Assembly (NCBI RefSeq): GCF_003945345.1
Contig: NZ_AP019308.1
Location: forward strand, 1,116,001-1,180,000
Origin: Paenibacillus baekrokdamisoli
GTDB lineage: Bacteria > Bacillota > Bacilli > Paenibacillales > Paenibacillaceae
DNA length: 64,000 bases
Direction: 5' to 3'
The position numbers and the translations under genes were made by a program. Position 1 is the stretch's first letter. Each line of letters opens with the position of its first letter. Positions 27,912 through 35,467 of this stretch are shown piece after piece. The notes below the pieces were generated by a model. It saw nothing but the letters and a program-made list of their open reading frames with translations. It was not told the origin of the DNA and ran no database searches.

Positions 27912-29027
27912 TTAAGACTTCAACGTAACCCACTCATCGCGATGGATAACTTCAATGCGTACAACTTCCATACGTCGCTTAACTTCCTCTGTGCTAAGTC
28001 CAGCAACGGCTTGAATCTGCCAGGCTTCATAGTTAACAACACCGCGTCCGAGAATTTGCTCCTGCTCGTTGATGACCTCAACGACATCACCAGAGTGAAA
28101 ATCACCCTCGATTGATCGGATGCCCACCGGAAGAAGGCTTTTTCCGCCATCTAGCAATGCTCTTTGAGCACCTTCATCAACAACAATCCGTCCTTGAGGG
28201 AAGGAATGGAAGCCAAGCCACTGTTTCTTCATGGGCAGATTATGCATACTTGTATCAAAATAAGTGCCTTTTCCGATGCCGTCAACGGCGAGCTTCATGT
28301 CACCTGGTTCGCAAACACGACCGATAAAGGCGGGGATACCGCCGCGCATAGAAATGCGAGCAGCTTCGATCTTGGAGCGCATGCCGCCTGTTCCGACAGA
28401 AGAACCAGATCCTCCGGCGAAGCTCAGAATTTCATCGGAAATTTGATCAACACGTTCGATACGAACTGCGTTCGGATTATTGCGGGGATCTTCAGAATAA
28501 AGACCATCCATGTCGGTCAGAATAATAAGCCTCTTCGCCTTCACTAGATTAGCAACCAATGCGGATAACGTATCATTATCACCAAATTTCAGTTCATCGG
28601 TTGCAACCGTATCATTCTCGTTAATGATTGGTACAGCGCGTTGATGTAGAAGCTCTTCAACGGTCATTAGAGCATTTTGAATTCGTTTGCGATTGGAGAA
28701 GTCAGCCCGAGTAAGTAAAATTTGAGCTGCAGCGATCCCGCCCGATTCTCCAAAAGCAGCGAATGCTTCCTGATAAGCCTGCATGAGCAGTGCTTGCCCA
28801 ACGGCTGCGGCCGCTTGCTTCTCGTGAATAAGCTTCGGTCTTGCAGCGTATCCAATTCGACGAAAGCCAGCGGCTACTGCACCAGACGTAACCAGTATAA
28901 CTTGATACCCGGCTTCGTGCAGAGCAGCAAGCTCATTAGAGAAGAAGGAGATCCGTTCGCGGTTTATCCCGCCTTCATCAGAGGTAAGCGAGCTGCTGCC
29001 GATTTTGACTACTATCGTTTCCGTCAT
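27912..29027 (-). CDS. proB: Glutamate 5-kinase
   Basis: The 371-residue kinase catalyses the first, feedback-controlled step of proline synthesis. The amino-acid kinase fold starts TETIVVKIGSSSLTSD, with the substrate region INENDTVATDELKFGDND. A C-terminal PUA domain is present from about residue 275. The start lies 27 bp after the T-box terminator, with AAGGA nearby, so expression should depend on the leader. First gene of proB-proA-proC-mtnW-mtnX-mtnB. Confidence 0.96.
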   Translation of the reverse strand: MTETIVVKIGSSSLTSDEGGINRERISFFSNELAALHEAGYQVILVTSGAVAAGFRRIGYAARPKLIHEKQAAAAVGQALLMQAYQEAFAAFGESGGIAAAQILLTRADFSNRKRIQNALMTVEELLHQRAVPIINENDTVATDELKFGDNDTLSALVANLVKAKRLIILTDMDGLYSEDPRNNPNAVRIERVDQISDEILSFAGGSGSSVGTGGMRSKIEAARISMRGGIPAFIGRVCEPGDMKLAVDGIGKGTYFDTSMHNLPMKKQWLGFHSFPQGRIVVDEGAQRALLDGGKSLLPVGIRSIEGDFHSGDVVEVINEQEQILGRGVVNYEAWQIQAVAGLSTEEVKRRMEVVRIEVIHRDEWVTLKS

Positions 29028-29053
29028 CGTCCTTCATTTTCCTTTCCCATGGC

Positions 29054-29101
29054 AAAATAAAAACACTTCCGCCCCTCAATAATAGAAAGGACGAAAGTGT
29101 T
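29054..29101 (-). terminator. Leader terminator of the proB T-box
   Basis: On the minus strand AACACTTTCGTCC pairs with GGGCGGAAGTGTT, with G-T pairs, followed by TTTTTATTTT. Its 5' arm lies just after the T-box sequence, as expected for competing terminator and antiterminator. Confidence 0.85.
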
Positions 29102-29325
29102 GTGACTTCCGCGGTACCACCTTTGTTAACAGCTATGATGCTTCGATAATCGAAGTCATGCCATTCCGCTTCATAAACCTGATAACAGCAGGCCGCTGTT
29201 CGGCTCATCGCCGACCGTTCCGGGATTGGTTTCTGCAGCAGTCACGGTAAATTCTTGCAGCCAGTGAATTTACTCTCTGTGCGCGACGTAAGCTAACGCA
29301 TACTTGGCCCCATCAATACGTTAAT
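29054..29325 (-). promoter_or_regulatory. T-box riboswitch upstream of proB
   Basis: Read on the minus strand, the leader contains the T-box core AAAGGTGGTACCGCGG (29124 down to 29109), which differs from the usual AGGGTGGNACCGCG at one position. Upstream lie Stem I elements: a GATG K-turn-like sequence and AGTA on the 5' side, AGAGAG before the distal hairpin (GTAAATTC with GAATTTAC), and a GAA segment at the specifier loop. The specifier run is GAAACCA (29233-29227): CCA (Pro) or ACC (Thr) depending on register. Given the downstream proB, CCA is favoured. Uncharged tRNA should permit transcription of the pro-mtn operon. Confidence 0.92.
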
Positions 29326-29350
29326 TGTTTAATTGTCATTCATTTCATCA

Positions 29351-29380
29351 AGCATACCATGTTCCAACAAGTCATGTAAA
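29351..29380 (-). promoter_or_regulatory. Promoter candidate for the T-box/pro operon
   Basis: Minus-strand TTTACA and TATGCT are 18 bp apart, placing a start site near 29344, just before the Stem I sequences. No good terminator for mtnE was seen between 29447 and here, so read-through from mtnE is also possible. Confidence 0.5.
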
Positions 29381-29446
29381 GATAGCAGAGGTGTCAGAAA
29401 AGCTTGATTGAATTATCTTAGTATCAACGTAATTATCGTTATTATT

Positions 29447-30637
29447 TTAGCCAAACAAATGAAGCTTTCCGATACGTGTAATGGCTTCCTCTAGTCTTGC
29501 ATCTGGGGCAAGAAGTCCAAGCCTAACATAGCCTTCGCCATGTTCTCCAAACCCAATCCCTGGAGCAACCACAACATCAGCCTGCTCAAGAACGATATCT
29601 GCAAAGGATGCAGAGGTGTGTCCTTTAGGGACAGGAAGCCAGCAGAAGAAAGATCCTCCTGGTCTTGCTGCTTCCCATCCGATCTGGGACATAGCGCCGA
29701 ATAAAGTATTACGTCGTTTCTCATATGTAGCGGTTAATTCCTTCACACATTGCTGCGGACCTGTTAAGGCTGCAGCCGCTGCGGCTTGAATGCCACCAAA
29801 CAAGCTGCAATAGTAATGATCTTGAATGAGATTAATGAGAGCGATGATTTCAGGATTTCCAAGAGCGAAGCCAACTCGCCATCCTGCCATGTTATAAGTC
29901 TTAGATAAAGTGTAGAATTCTACACCAACTTCCTTGGCTCCAGGAGTTTGTAGGAAGCTTACGGGTGGATTCCCATCAAAGCCGATAGCTCCATAAGCAA
30001 AATCACTAGCAACCACAATATTATGCTTTGCAGCAAATTCTACCGTCTGTGAGTAAAACTCCGTGTCTGCAACAGCACCAGTAGGATTATTAGGATAATT
30101 GATAAACATGAGCTTCGCTTGATCAGCTACAGTAGTCGATACAGCGCTATAATCTGGAAGGAAGCTGTTGTCTGCTGTTAGCGGCATATATTCCATTCTT
30201 CCACCAGCAAGCGCTACCCCAGACCAGTAATCCGGATAACCTGGATCGGGAACGAGACACACATCACCTGGATTAAGCAGACATTGACTGAGCTCGATTA
30301 AGCCTGTCTTTCCACCGAATAAAATAGCAACTTCCTTCTCAGGATCGAGATCCACATTGTAATCTTCCTTATATCGCTGCGCGACAGCTTCCTTTAGAAA
30401 AGGAAAACCGCTGAAAGGCGGATAACGATGGTAAAGAGGATTTGGCGCTGCTTCCTGCAGAGCTGTTACAATATGAGGAGGCGTTGGTTGATCGGGATTA
30501 CCTTGTCCAAGATTAATGACATCCCTGCCCTTAGCGACCTGCGCATTCGCTTTGCGAACAAGTCCAGCAAAAAATTGCGTCGGCAAACCGGTCATCCGGC
30601 TTGCCGCGCTAATTTGAAAAGATTTCGTCTGATTCAT
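29447..30637 (-). CDS. mtnE: Methionine-salvage aminotransferase MtnE (YkrV-like)
   Basis: The 396-residue PLP-dependent class I/II aminotransferase has the PLP lysine in YTLSKTYNMAGWRVG and strong resemblance along its length to what I recall of B. subtilis MtnE: DVINLGQGNPDQPTP, VPDPGYPDY, NYPNNPTGAVA, GIGFGEHGEGYVR. MtnE transaminates ketomethylthiobutyrate to methionine using glutamine. The ATG at 30637 has GGAG nine bases upstream; the frame is open further upstream. It lies just upstream of the proB leader and close to mtnU, mirroring the B. subtilis mtnU-mtnE-mtnW order with proBAC between. Confidence 0.85.
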   Translation of the reverse strand: MNQTKSFQISAASRMTGLPTQFFAGLVRKANAQVAKGRDVINLGQGNPDQPTPPHIVTALQEAAPNPLYHRYPPFSGFPFLKEAVAQRYKEDYNVDLDPEKEVAILFGGKTGLIELSQCLLNPGDVCLVPDPGYPDYWSGVALAGGRMEYMPLTADNSFLPDYSAVSTTVADQAKLMFINYPNNPTGAVADTEFYSQTVEFAAKHNIVVASDFAYGAIGFDGNPPVSFLQTPGAKEVGVEFYTLSKTYNMAGWRVGFALGNPEIIALINLIQDHYYCSLFGGIQAAAAAALTGPQQCVKELTATYEKRRNTLFGAMSQIGWEAARPGGSFFCWLPVPKGHTSASFADIVLEQADVVVAPGIGFGEHGEGYVRLGLLAPDARLEEAITRIGKLHLFG

Positions 30638-30761
30638 ATCTATCACTCCACATGCAGCAAAATTGGCTCCGATTAGAACTATGCCTAAAGTAAAATGTAG
30701 CATAATTAAGGAATGGGTGTCGAGTAAGAGCTGTGGAGGCTGTGGAGTGTCACATTCAGGC

Positions 30762-31202
30762 TTACTTGATGTCGAGTGATTTAAGGAATGGCTTGATATC
30801 CGCTTTAAATTCTAATAAATAAGGTTTACGATTCTCATCGAAGATTAGAAGCAGTTGGGCTTTTCCCGGACAATAAAATAGGAAAAGGTCAGAAGTTTGC
30901 ACCGTCACTGTCCCAGCCTTCACTGCTGCAGGCTGGTCGAGTGGAATACGAAACACATATCCGCATTTGTCATTAACGCCTACTTTAGGGGATAGGCCGC
31001 TAACGGAACCGAGCCAACTTTTGGCATAGTCTTGATATTCTTTGCTGTTTGGTGCTGTTTTGATTACTTTGCCAGCATTTACGTCGAAAACCTGGATCTG
31101 ACGCTGCTGACTGGTTCCATCGTCATGCGCTTTAGCACCTGCTGCAGTAGGAAGCAGTAAGCAGAAGGCAATGGCGAGCATGGCGATTAATTTCATTCTC
31201 AT
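30762..31202 (-). CDS. Small secreted protein, unknown function
   Basis: The 146-residue product has a signal peptide (MRMKLIAMLAIAFCLLLPTA, cleavage probably near AGA-KA). The mature part has two cysteines (in NDKCGYVF and LFYCPGKA) that could form a disulfide. GGAGGAG lies eight bases before the ATG. It is divergent from mtnU and followed by mtnE 124 bp downstream on the same strand. I do not recognise the family. Confidence 0.75.
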   Translation of the reverse strand: MRMKLIAMLAIAFCLLLPTAAGAKAHDDGTSQQRQIQVFDVNAGKVIKTAPNSKEYQDYAKSWLGSVSGLSPKVGVNDKCGYVFRIPLDQPAAVKAGTVTVQTSDLFLFYCPGKAQLLLIFDENRKPYLLEFKADIKPFLKSLDIK

Positions 31203-31255
31203 CAGTTTGTCTCCTCCGGTAGTTGTAAGATGGGTTCCTCCATACGTTGCCCATC

Positions 31256-31283
31256 TTGACAGCGAACCATGAGACGTTATTAT
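31256..31283 (+). promoter_or_regulatory. Sigma-A-type promoter for mtnU
   Basis: A perfect TTGACA is followed after 16 bp by TATTAT. It places a start site around 31290, leaving only a short leader before the mtnU binding site at 31297. No SAM riboswitch fits in this space. Confidence 0.65.
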
Positions 31284-31312
31284 TAGGAAAACAGCTAGGA
31301 GGCATGCCCGTT

Positions 31313-32107
31313 ATGAAAAACACCCTTCGACTCGCTTTAATCCAGATGCATGTAGATGCGGGAAATCCCGATGCTAATTTCGAAAGATTGGCAGCAAAAT
31401 TAAACGAAGCTGTTCAAGGTCCAGTCAAGCCAGACCTTATCATGCTGCCGGAAATGTGGAATACTGGCTATGCACTTGAACAGATAAATGAGCTTGCTGA
31501 TGAAGAAGGTGAGCGGACAAAGAAGCTTCTGTCTGCATTCAGCTTTAAGCATCAGGTGCAAATTGTTGCTGGATCAATTGCGGAGAAGCGCAAGGATGGC
31601 GTATATAATACGATATTTGCTTTTGATGAGCAGGGAGAAATTCATGCTGATTACTCCAAAATTCATTTATTCCGTCTCATGGATGAAGAGAAGCATCTTC
31701 AATCGGGTGAGAAGCTAGGGGAACTTCATATATCTGGTATTGAAGCTGGAATGATGATTTGCTATGACATTCGATTCCCAGAGCTTGCACGGAAACTGGC
31801 GCTTAATGGAGCGAAAATGCTCTTTGTTCCGGCACAATGGCCCAATCCGAGACTTCACCACTGGCGGACGCTGCTTATGGCTAGAGCAATTGAGAATCAA
31901 ATGTTCGTCATTGCCTGCAACCGATGCGGCACCAGTAGCAGCAGTACATTCTTCGGTCATTCGATGATTCTTGACCCGTGGGGAGAGATCATCGCAGAGG
32001 CTGGTGAAGGCGAGGAAATCTTGCGTGCCGAGATTGATCTATCCTTAGTGGATACGGTCCGCGCTAAGATACCTGTATTTGAAGATCGACGTCCGAACTT
32101 CTATTGA
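31313..32107 (+). CDS. mtnU: Omega-amidase MtnU (carbon-nitrogen hydrolase)
   Basis: The 264-residue nitrilase-superfamily enzyme has the catalytic triad Glu (MLPEMWNTGY), Lys (YSKIHLF) and Cys (MICYDIRFPE). B. subtilis MtnU (YkrU) hydrolyses 2-oxoglutaramate, the by-product of glutamine-dependent MtnE, which pulls the transamination forward. The ATG at 31313 has AGGAGG ten bases upstream; an ATG at 31304 is too close to that site. Divergent from the mtnE side, and convergent with the LysR gene after a 29-bp gap. Confidence 0.88.
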   Translation: MKNTLRLALIQMHVDAGNPDANFERLAAKLNEAVQGPVKPDLIMLPEMWNTGYALEQINELADEEGERTKKLLSAFSFKHQVQIVAGSIAEKRKDGVYNTIFAFDEQGEIHADYSKIHLFRLMDEEKHLQSGEKLGELHISGIEAGMMICYDIRFPELARKLALNGAKMLFVPAQWPNPRLHHWRTLLMARAIENQMFVIACNRCGTSSSSTFFGHSMILDPWGEIIAEAGEGEEILRAEIDLSLVDTVRAKIPVFEDRRPNFY

Positions 32108-32136
32108 AATTCTATAAACTGTAACTTGCCTTTGGA

Positions 32137-33036
32137 TTAGGAATCAAAATCACTGACTGTATTTTTCATCGTTTCAATAAATGCTTCGGCCGCCTTCGAG
32201 AGATAGCGGCCTTTGCGGCTTGCGATAACAAGTGTCCGCGAAGGTACTGGAGCAGCAAAAGGCAGATAGATCGGGATAAATTCACTCCATTTGGCACGTG
32301 TCATCATCTTAGGTACAAAAGCAATGCCCATTCCTGCTGCTACCAGGGATTGAACGGTCTCAATATTGGAGCTTTCAAAAACAATTCGTGGTTCAAAGCC
32401 TGCGCTGCTGCACAATTCAATAGCGATTTGACGGAAGCCCTGCCCTTTCTTCAAAACGATAAAGGGCTCACTTGCCAGATCAGCGATTCGTACGGGCTCA
32501 TTCGTCTTTACAAGCGGATGCTCCGGAGGGACGGCCAAGCATATTTCTTCATCAATGATAGGAACCCACTCCAGCGATGGATCTTCAAGCGGAAGTGAAA
32601 GAAGGCTTAAATCGGTCTGGCCACTAGCTGTAAGCTGTTCTAGGCGGGAGGAACTATCCTCAACGAGGACCACTTCAATCTCGGGATATAGCTTACCGAA
32701 TACAGGTAATACGAGCGGAAGTACATGGGAGCCTGTTATTGGAAGACTGCCTACCACTAGCTTTCCCTTGCGCATGTGGGCGAGGTCGTCGAGTTCTTGC
32801 TTCAACTGTTCAATATTGTCGAGAATGCCTTGTGCCTTGGCAACAAATACAGAGCCTGCATGTGTAAGCTCAACCGAATTAGTCGTCCTGCGAAAAAGAA
32901 GCACACCAATTTCCTTCTCCAGCTTAGAGAGCTGTTGGCTTAAAGAGGGCTGAGCGATATGCAGTTTTTCTGCGGCACGTGAGAAATTTTTTTCTTTGGC
33001 TATTTGGATAACATATTGTAATTGTCGGAATTCCAT
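32137..33036 (-). CDS. LysR-family transcriptional regulator
   Basis: The 299-residue protein has an N-terminal winged helix (MEFRQLQYVIQIAKEKNFS, then RAAEKLHIAQPSLSQQL) and a LysR effector-binding domain from about residue 90. GGGAG precedes the ATG. It is divergent from leuC across a 166-bp gap holding a T-N11-A palindrome at 33081-33095. Control of leuCD and of itself is a reasonable inference, with a leucine-pathway metabolite as possible inducer; the ligand cannot be read from sequence. Confidence 0.93.
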   Translation of the reverse strand: MEFRQLQYVIQIAKEKNFSRAAEKLHIAQPSLSQQLSKLEKEIGVLLFRRTTNSVELTHAGSVFVAKAQGILDNIEQLKQELDDLAHMRKGKLVVGSLPITGSHVLPLVLPVFGKLYPEIEVVLVEDSSSRLEQLTASGQTDLSLLSLPLEDPSLEWVPIIDEEICLAVPPEHPLVKTNEPVRIADLASEPFIVLKKGQGFRQIAIELCSSAGFEPRIVFESSNIETVQSLVAAGMGIAFVPKMMTRAKWSEFIPIYLPFAAPVPSRTLVIASRKGRYLSKAAEAFIETMKNTVSDFDS

Positions 33037-33080
33037 GCGTAGTGCTCCCTTTTTCCATTTATTTTCCTCTATTGGGTGTC

Positions 33081-33095
33081 ATAGGCCATACCTAT
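33081..33095. promoter_or_regulatory. Candidate LysR operator
   Basis: ATAGGCCATACCTAT is a perfect ATAGG/CCTAT inverted repeat with a 5-bp centre and contains the LysR T-N11-A pattern. It lies 44 bp upstream of the regulator's start codon and 21 bp upstream of the leuC -35. Confidence 0.6.
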
Positions 33096-33116
33096 TGCTT
33101 TTATAGATATTATATC

Positions 33117-33146
33117 TTGGATCAATGAAGAAAGAAATGCTATGAT
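33117..33146 (+). promoter_or_regulatory. Promoter candidate for leuCD
   Basis: TTGGAT and TATGAT are 18 bp apart, with an extended -10 TGC before TATGAT. The weak -35 fits an activator-dependent promoter. Confidence 0.55.
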
Positions 33147-33202
33147 GAACACATCGATTAGCAGGTCTGAATGATAGAACTTAATCTTATGAGGTGATAC
33201 CA

Positions 33203-34624
33203 ATGACAAAAAGAACAATGTTTGAGAAAATTTGGGACAATCACGTCATTCATTCCGAGGAAGGCAAACCGAGCGTAATTTACATCGATTTGCAACTCGT
33301 ACATGAAGTGACGTCTCCGCAAGCGTTTGAAGGACTGCGCTTGTCTGGTCGTAAAGTACGTCGTCCTGATTTAACATTCGCAACCATGGACCATAACGTA
33401 CCAACGAAAGACCGCTTCAACATCACAGATCCAATCTCGAAGCAGCAAATTGATACGTTAACTCAAAACTGTAAGGACTTTGGTGTTACTTTGTTTGATC
33501 TAGACAGTATCGATCAAGGTGTTGTACACGTTATGGGACCTGAGCTTGGATTGACTCATCCAGGCAAAACCATTGTTTGTGGTGACAGCCATACTTCTAC
33601 GCATGGCGCATTCGGCTCACTTGCCTTCGGTATTGGTACTTCCGAGGTTGAGCACGTAATGGCAACGCAATGTCTACAACAATCCAAAGCAAAAACAATG
33701 GAAATCCGCTTCATCGGAAGCCGCAAGCCTGGCGTAACGGCTAAAGATATGATTCTTGGCGTTATTGCTCAGAATGGTACTGACTTTGGTACTGGCTACG
33801 TTATGGAATTTACAGGCGAAGCTATTCGCTCACTTACTATGGAAGAGCGTATGACCGTTTGTAATATGTCGATTGAAGCTGGCGCACGCGCTGGACTTAT
33901 CGCACCAGACGAAACGACTTTCGACTACTTGCGTGGACGTGAATATGCACCGCAAGGCGAAGCATATGATCGGGCAGTTGCAATCTGGAAAGAGCTTCCT
34001 ACTGATGAAGGCGCAGCTTACGATACAGTTATTGAATTCGACGTTGACACGTTGATTCCACAAGTTACCTGGGGAACTAGCCCTGGTATGGGTACAGACA
34101 TCACGAAAAATGTACCTGTTCCTTCTGAGCTGCCAACAGAAAACGAACGTAAAGCAGCTGAGAAAGCACTAGAATATATGGGTCTTACACCGGGTACGCC
34201 AATGAGCGAAATTCCAATCGATTATGTGTTCATCGGTTCTTGCACAAACGGTCGTATCGAGGATCTTCGCGCTGCAGCAGAAATTGCTAGAGGCTACACA
34301 GTTAGCGATCGTGTTACAGCTATCGTTGTTCCTGGATCGGGTCGCGTTAAGATTCAAGCTGAGAAAGAAGGGCTTGACCAAATCTTCACAGAGGCTGGAT
34401 TCGAATGGCGCGATGCTGGCTGCTCGATGTGCCTAGCGATGAACCCAGACGTGTTGAAGCCTGGTCAACGCTGCGCATCGACTTCCAACCGTAACTTCGA
34501 AGGCCGCCAAGGTCGTGATGGACGTACGCATTTGGTTTCCCCTGCAATGGCAGCAGCTGCTGCAATCATGGGTAAATTCACGGATGTTCGTGATTGGAAG
34601 ATCAAAACTGAAGTGTTGAACTAA
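33203..34624 (+). CDS. leuC: 3-isopropylmalate dehydratase large subunit
   Basis: The 473-residue aconitase-family subunit isomerises 2- and 3-isopropylmalate in leucine synthesis. [18 protein letters not shown] is the family signature. The [4Fe-4S] cysteines lie in SCTNGR and [13 protein letters not shown] at 33203 has TGAGGTGAT upstream. leuD follows after 31 bp. Other leu genes (leuA, leuB) are not in the window. Confidence 0.97.
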   Translation: MTKRTMFEKIWDNHVIHSEEGKPSVIYIDLQLVHEVTSPQAFEGLRLSGRKVRRPDLTFATMDHNVPTKDRFNITDPISKQQIDTLTQNCKDFGVTLFDLDSIDQGVVHVMGPELGLTHPGKTIVCGDSHTSTHGAFGSLAFGIGTSEVEHVMATQCLQQSKAKTMEIRFIGSRKPGVTAKDMILGVIAQNGTDFGTGYVMEFTGEAIRSLTMEERMTVCNMSIEAGARAGLIAPDETTFDYLRGREYAPQGEAYDRAVAIWKELPTDEGAAYDTVIEFDVDTLIPQVTWGTSPGMGTDITKNVPVPSELPTENERKAAEKALEYMGLTPGTPMSEIPIDYVFIGSCTNGRIEDLRAAAEIARGYTVSDRVTAIVVPGSGRVKIQAEKEGLDQIFTEAGFEWRDAGCSMCLAMNPDVLKPGQRCASTSNRNFEGRQGRDGRTHLVSPAMAAAAAIMGKFTDVRDWKIKTEVLN

Positions 34625-34655
34625 AGAACGAAAGATTCGAGAGGAGTTACATGAA

Positions 34656-35249
34656 ATGGAAGAGTTTAAACAACTAACCGGTCTCGTTGCACCAGTAGAC
34701 CGCGTAAATGTCGATACAGATGCAATTATTCCTAAACAGTTTCTAAAGCGTATTGAACGGAGCGGCTTTGGCCAGTTCTTATTCTTCGAATGGCGCTGGG
34801 ATGAGAAGGGGAATGTAATCTCCGACTTTAGCTTGAATCAGCCGCGCTACCAAGGCGCTGAGGTTCTTGTCTCTCGTGCTAACTTTGGCTGTGGATCTTC
34901 ACGTGAGCATGCTCCATGGGCGATCTTGGATTATGGCTTCAAAGTCATTATTGCACCTTCGTACGCTGATATTTTCTACAATAACTGCTTTAAAAACGGT
35001 ATCCTGCCAATTCGTCTTAGCGAAGAGCAGGTTGAAGATTTGTTTAAGCGTACAACTGCAACTGAAGGCTATAAACTGACTATTGACCTAGAGAACAAAA
35101 AAATTACGGATAACGCTGGTCTTGAGATTGCATTTGATCTGGATGAGCATCGCCGCCAGTTCTTGCTTCAAGGTCTAGATGATATCGGTTTGACCCTTCA
35201 GCACGAAGACAAAATCACGGCTTATGAAGCTAGCCGAGTTGCTTATTAA
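34656..35249 (+). CDS. leuD: 3-isopropylmalate dehydratase small subunit
   Basis: The 197-residue swivelling domain partners Leu[24 protein letters not shown] and [12 protein letters not shown] are the substrate-binding signatures. GAGAGGAG precedes the ATG. A terminator follows at 35268. Confidence 0.97.
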   Translation: MEEFKQLTGLVAPVDRVNVDTDAIIPKQFLKRIERSGFGQFLFFEWRWDEKGNVISDFSLNQPRYQGAEVLVSRANFGCGSSREHAPWAILDYGFKVIIAPSYADIFYNNCFKNGILPIRLSEEQVEDLFKRTTATEGYKLTIDLENKKITDNAGLEIAFDLDEHRRQFLLQGLDDIGLTLQHEDKITAYEASRVAY

Positions 35250-35267
35250 TTCATAAGGTAGCAATCG

Positions 35268-35298
35268 AAAAGGCCCCTGAATTCAGGGCCTTTTTTGC
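35268..35298 (+). terminator. Terminator after leuD
   Basis: AAAAGGCCCCTGA pairs with TCAGGGCCTTTT with one bulged C and is followed by a T-run. A related hairpin (37125-37151) follows the first amidase, consistent with the duplication starting here. Confidence 0.85.
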
Positions 35299-35373
35299 GT
35301 TAAAGATTATCATCCGACATAGCTGCAAAAAATGTATGATTGTTGCATATTAGAGTAACAAATTTCCTTAATA

Positions 35374-35402
35374 TGCAACTTTTTCTGATAGATTTCGTCT
35401 AA
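35374..35402 (+). promoter_or_regulatory. ECF-sigma-like promoter of amidase copy 1
   Basis: TGCAACTTTTT (-35, AAC core) and CGTCTAA (-10) are separated by 16 bp between AAC and CGTC, the layout of promoters read by envelope-stress ECF sigma factors. The same elements and spacing recur upstream of copy 2 although neighbouring bases differ. Confidence 0.6.
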
Positions 35403-35467
35403 TATTCGTCTGAAGCATCAGCTTGTTCGAAATGCTCGAGACGAATAATCTGTCATCGAGGTGAAAG

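Noticed and set aside
30638..30761. SAM riboswitch upstream of mtnE
   Set aside because: No S-box core, stem architecture or terminator could be found on the minus strand in this gap.
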